From contig CALFVU010000010.1 in assembly GCA_937928085.1 (NCBI GenBank), forward strand, positions 1 to 64,000: DNA of 64,000 nt, read 5' to 3'. The notes under the pieces were generated by a model. That model was not told the DNA's origin. It did no database searches and worked only from the letters and a program-made list of their open reading frames with translations. This document shows positions 61,817 to 64,000 of the stretch, piece after piece. The stretch comes from an uncultured bacterium (lineage in GTDB: Bacteria; Spirochaetota; Leptospiria; Leptospirales; Leptonemataceae). Every line of letters begins with the position of its first letter. Position 1 is the stretch's first letter. Position numbers and translations under genes: made by a program.

Positions 61817-64000
61817 ATGAGTAATATTTATATTTTTCAAGGAAAAGGAGAAGTATATTCGCAAGAAGTTCATGAGAGAGTGGGTAGAAGAGGAAGGAGA
61901 ATGCTGGAATTAACAGAGATGCAAATTCCAGTTGTTCCAGGATTTATTATAGACAGTCAATACACACCAAATCTAATAAAAGAAGATTTTACCGGACTTT
62001 TGAAAAAAGGATTAAGTTATATTGAAGAAGGAATCAATAGAAAATATGGAGATCCAATGAATCCCCTTTTACTCAAAGTAGTCGTTAGTTCCAATCTTAG
62101 TTTACCTCTCTATCCCACAGTTTTTAATATTGGTTTATCTCCTTTGACGATAGATGGTTTTGCAAAGTTGATTGGAGAAAAATCTGCATGGTTTGAATAT
62201 GGGTATCTGATAAGAACAATTGGAACAAAAATTTTTGATATAGAACACGAAAAATTCGATGAGATCTTAGCAAAGTATGATAACACAACAGAAGGCTTAA
62301 AAAATGCATCTTTTGAAATGTTAAAATTAGTAGGGAAAGAAAATGTTCCAGATGATCCTTATCAACAACTATTTTTAGTGATCAAAAATTTAGCAAAAAG
62401 ATATTATGATCCCGAAATTGACTACGAAGATCCCCCTGCTATGCTAGTTCAAGGAATGGTTTTTGGAAACTTGGGTGAAGATTCAGCCGTGGGAATGTAT
62501 TTTACAAGAGATATTATAACAGGCGAAGATAGTTTAAAAGGAAGCTTCTTATTAAACAGTTATACATTAGATAAAGAAGGAATGGATATTTATCAATTAG
62601 AAGAAAAATATTTAAATGAATTAAAAAAAATTGGTAAATCTATAGAAAGAAAATTTAAAGAAATTAGAGAAATTAAATTCATCATAGAAAAGAAAAAATT
62701 ATGGATCATTAATCAAACAGAAGTAGATAAAAAATCAACTCAGGCTCATATTAGAACATTATTGGATTTATTAAAAGATAATGTTATAAAGGAAGATTGG
62801 TTAATTGAACAGATACTGCCCGGTCAACTTGCCACTTTACTTCATTCAGTAGTTGATGTAAATTCTCTTACAGGTATACCATCAATTAAAGGTGGCTTAA
62901 CAGGTGCACCTGGGGCTGCAGTTGGTAGAGTTTATTTTAATGCTGATAGATTGATGGAAGCTCACAGAGAGGCAATACAAAAAGGAGAAGATACAAAAAT
63001 GATTTTATGCGTTCCTGCTTCCTTTGCTGAGGATGTAAAAGCAATTGAAGTAGGGGTGGGCGTATTATCTTCAGAAGGAGGTTATTCATCACATGCACCG
63101 GTAGTTGCTCGATCGCTAGGAAAAGTAAGTATAGTGCATCCTGAGATTAGAATTGGAGAAAATTTCTTTGAATACCAAGGGCACATAGTTAGAGAAGGAG
63201 ATTACATCACCTTAGATGCACCTGTATATAAACCACCCACTATTTACTTAGGTAAAGCAAAGCTGATTACACCTGATATACAAACAAACGGACTTGTGGA
63301 ATTAATTCAAATAGCAAAGAAATTTATAACAGATGATTTTGTTGTTAGAGCTAATGCAGACTTGGGAAGAGATGCAAAAGTAGCTCGCTTAATGGGAGCT
63401 TATGGTATTGGATTATGTAGAACTGAACATATGTTTTTTGACGAGCAAAGAATCAATCGTTTTAGGGAAATGATACTTTCTCGAACAAAAGAAGAAAGAA
63501 TTCGATGTTTAAACGATTTAAAACCTCTACAAAGAAATGATTTTTATGAACTTTTTAAAATTATGGCTCCTTATCCAGTAACTATTCGTTTATTAGATGC
63601 ACCTCTACATGAATTTCTTCCCAGAAACGAAGAAACTTTTAAAGAATACATAGAATATTTAAAACAGAAAGGAATACAACCAAATGAAAGCGAAATCAGA
63701 GAAAGAATAGAGAGATTGCATGAATTTAACCCTATGCTAGGACATCGTGGATGTAGAGTTGCAATAACATATCCAGAGATTTATGAAATGCAAGTTCGAG
63801 CGATTTTTGAAGCAGCTGCTAGATTAAAGAAAGAAGGAATCGAAGTAGTACCTGAAATCATGATACCGATTGTGATGAACCCAAATGAACTAAAATTTAT
63901 TAAAAATGGTAAGCAAATCGAAGGATCTTATATCAAAGGCATTAGAGATGTAGCAGAAGATGTATTTAAACATGAAGGAGTTAAAATCGAATATAAAGTT
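61817..64000 (+). CDS. Pyruvate-phosphate-dikinase-like protein with degenerate ATP site (3' end outside window)
   Basis: A strong AAGGAGGA precedes the ATG; 728 codons are in the window and the frame is still open. It aligns with PPDK along its whole length. The phospho-histidine domain (His426 in GGYSSHAPVVARSLGK) and the PEP/pyruvate barrel (GIGLCRTEHMFF, TIRLLDAPLHEFLP, NPMLGHRGCR) are well kept. The ATP-grasp half is not: the usual Lys in GGKGANL is Arg25, the Arg of VRSGA is Val89, the D-x-E pair in DIEF reads E-x-K (around residue 287), and LQTRNGK reads INQTEVDK (around 300). ATP binding is therefore doubtful. Confidence 0.85.
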   Translation, partial: MSNIYIFQGKGEVYSQEVHERVGRRGRRMLELTEMQIPVVPGFIIDSQYTPNLIKEDFTGLLKKGLSYIEEGINRKYGDPMNPLLLKVVVSSNLSLPLYPTVFNIGLSPLTIDGFAKLIGEKSAWFEYGYLIRTIGTKIFDIEHEKFDEILAKYDNTTEGLKNASFEMLKLVGKENVPDDPYQQLFLVIKNLAKRYYDPEIDYEDPPAMLVQGMVFGNLGEDSAVGMYFTRDIITGEDSLKGSFLLNSYTLDKEGMDIYQLEEKYLNELKKIGKSIERKFKEIREIKFIIEKKKLWIINQTEVDKKSTQAHIRTLLDLLKDNVIKEDWLIEQILPGQLATLLHSVVDVNSLTGIPSIKGGLTGAPGAAVGRVYFNADRLMEAHREAIQKGEDTKMILCVPASFAEDVKAIEVGVGVLSSEGGYSSHAPVVARSLGKVSIVHPEIRIGENFFEYQGHIVREGDYITLDAPVYKPPTIYLGKAKLITPDIQTNGLVELIQIAKKFITDDFVVRANADLGRDAKVARLMGAYGIGLCRTEHMFFDEQRINRFREMILSRTKEERIRCLNDLKPLQRNDFYELFKIMAPYPVTIRLLDAPLHEFLPRNEETFKEYIEYLKQKGIQPNESEIRERIERLHEFNPMLGHRGCRVAITYPEIYEMQVRAIFEAAARLKKEGIEVVPEIMIPIVMNPNELKFIKNGKQIEGSYIKGIRDVAEDVFKHEGVKIEYKV

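Noticed and set aside
1..64000. CRISPR array or cas genes
   Set aside because: No regularly spaced repeats and no Cas-like proteins were seen.

Overview
The window is about 64 kb of very AT-rich DNA, rich in poly-A and poly-T runs and tightly packed with genes, often with ATGA or TAATG junctions. The gene set points to a spirochaete near Leptospirales with an LPS-type outer membrane. The evidence is a 678-residue match to the spirochaete cytoplasmic filament protein CfpA, flagellar FliS and YaaR/DUF327, an LptF/LptG permease, a B-type succinate dehydrogenase (sdhCAB), an XPB-type helicase, a PHB-type regulator and many lipoproteins with loose lipoboxes. This placement is inferred from gene content only.

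Layout. 1-6.6 kb: a frameshifted V4R-like gene, an aldo/keto reductase, and a minus-strand run of VWA protein, soluble histidine kinase, NtrC-type regulator and recO. 6.6-16.6 kb: acyltransferase, HtrA protease, orphan Opp/Dpp ATPase, TPMT-type methyltransferase, UPF0598 protein, GT2 and GtrA glycosylation genes, lysS, a lipoprotein hydrolase, a dolichol/phytol-kinase-like protein and LptF/G. 17-25.9 kb: sdhCAB with a clear terminator, a J-domain protein, a methyltransferase, murJ, a STAS-coil-zinc-ribbon protein and a membrane sensor. 26-35.6 kb: a DUF4349 pair, tRNA-Arg, moaD-moaE-mobA(frameshifted)-thiL, an SDR, XPB helicase and divergent yaaR. 35.6-36.1 kb holds a sigma-54-like site and a strong hairpin.

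36.1-39.0 kb is a foreign island of clearly higher GC and different codon use, bounded by an exact 16-bp direct repeat. It carries transposase debris, a 5' fragment of tpiA, a decayed hemerythrin, an intact Crp/Fnr regulator, an intact cytochrome P460 and palindromic GTAGGGGCAA repeats. The style suggests a thermophilic donor, perhaps Aquificota, and so a hot habitat; that is inference.

39.0-45.1 kb: tetR-yaaA-peroxiredoxin, phaR, RNase P RNA, fliS and a FliT-like gene, and a secreted caspase-fold protease overlapping a small membrane protein. 45.2-50.4 kb: a 1409-residue coiled-coil/GAF/ATPase protein with a compositionally odd internal repeat, an SDR and tRNA-Ala. 51.1-53.4 kb: lipase and M20 amidohydrolase. 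53.5-60.4 kb: cfpA, a hairpin, and a four-gene cluster of mostly unrecognised proteins, including a VWA lipoprotein with a cytoplasmic tail that may be FHA-like. The window ends with a GAF-GGDEF cyclase and the start of a PPDK-like protein whose ATP-site residues are largely lost.

The best candidates for something undescribed are the cfpA-linked cluster, the PPDK-like protein with a degenerate ATP domain, the giant coiled-coil ATPase and the repeat-bounded island. Two genes (46-623 and 29221-29840) are broken by one base at homopolymer runs, so assembly error must be excluded before calling them pseudogenes.
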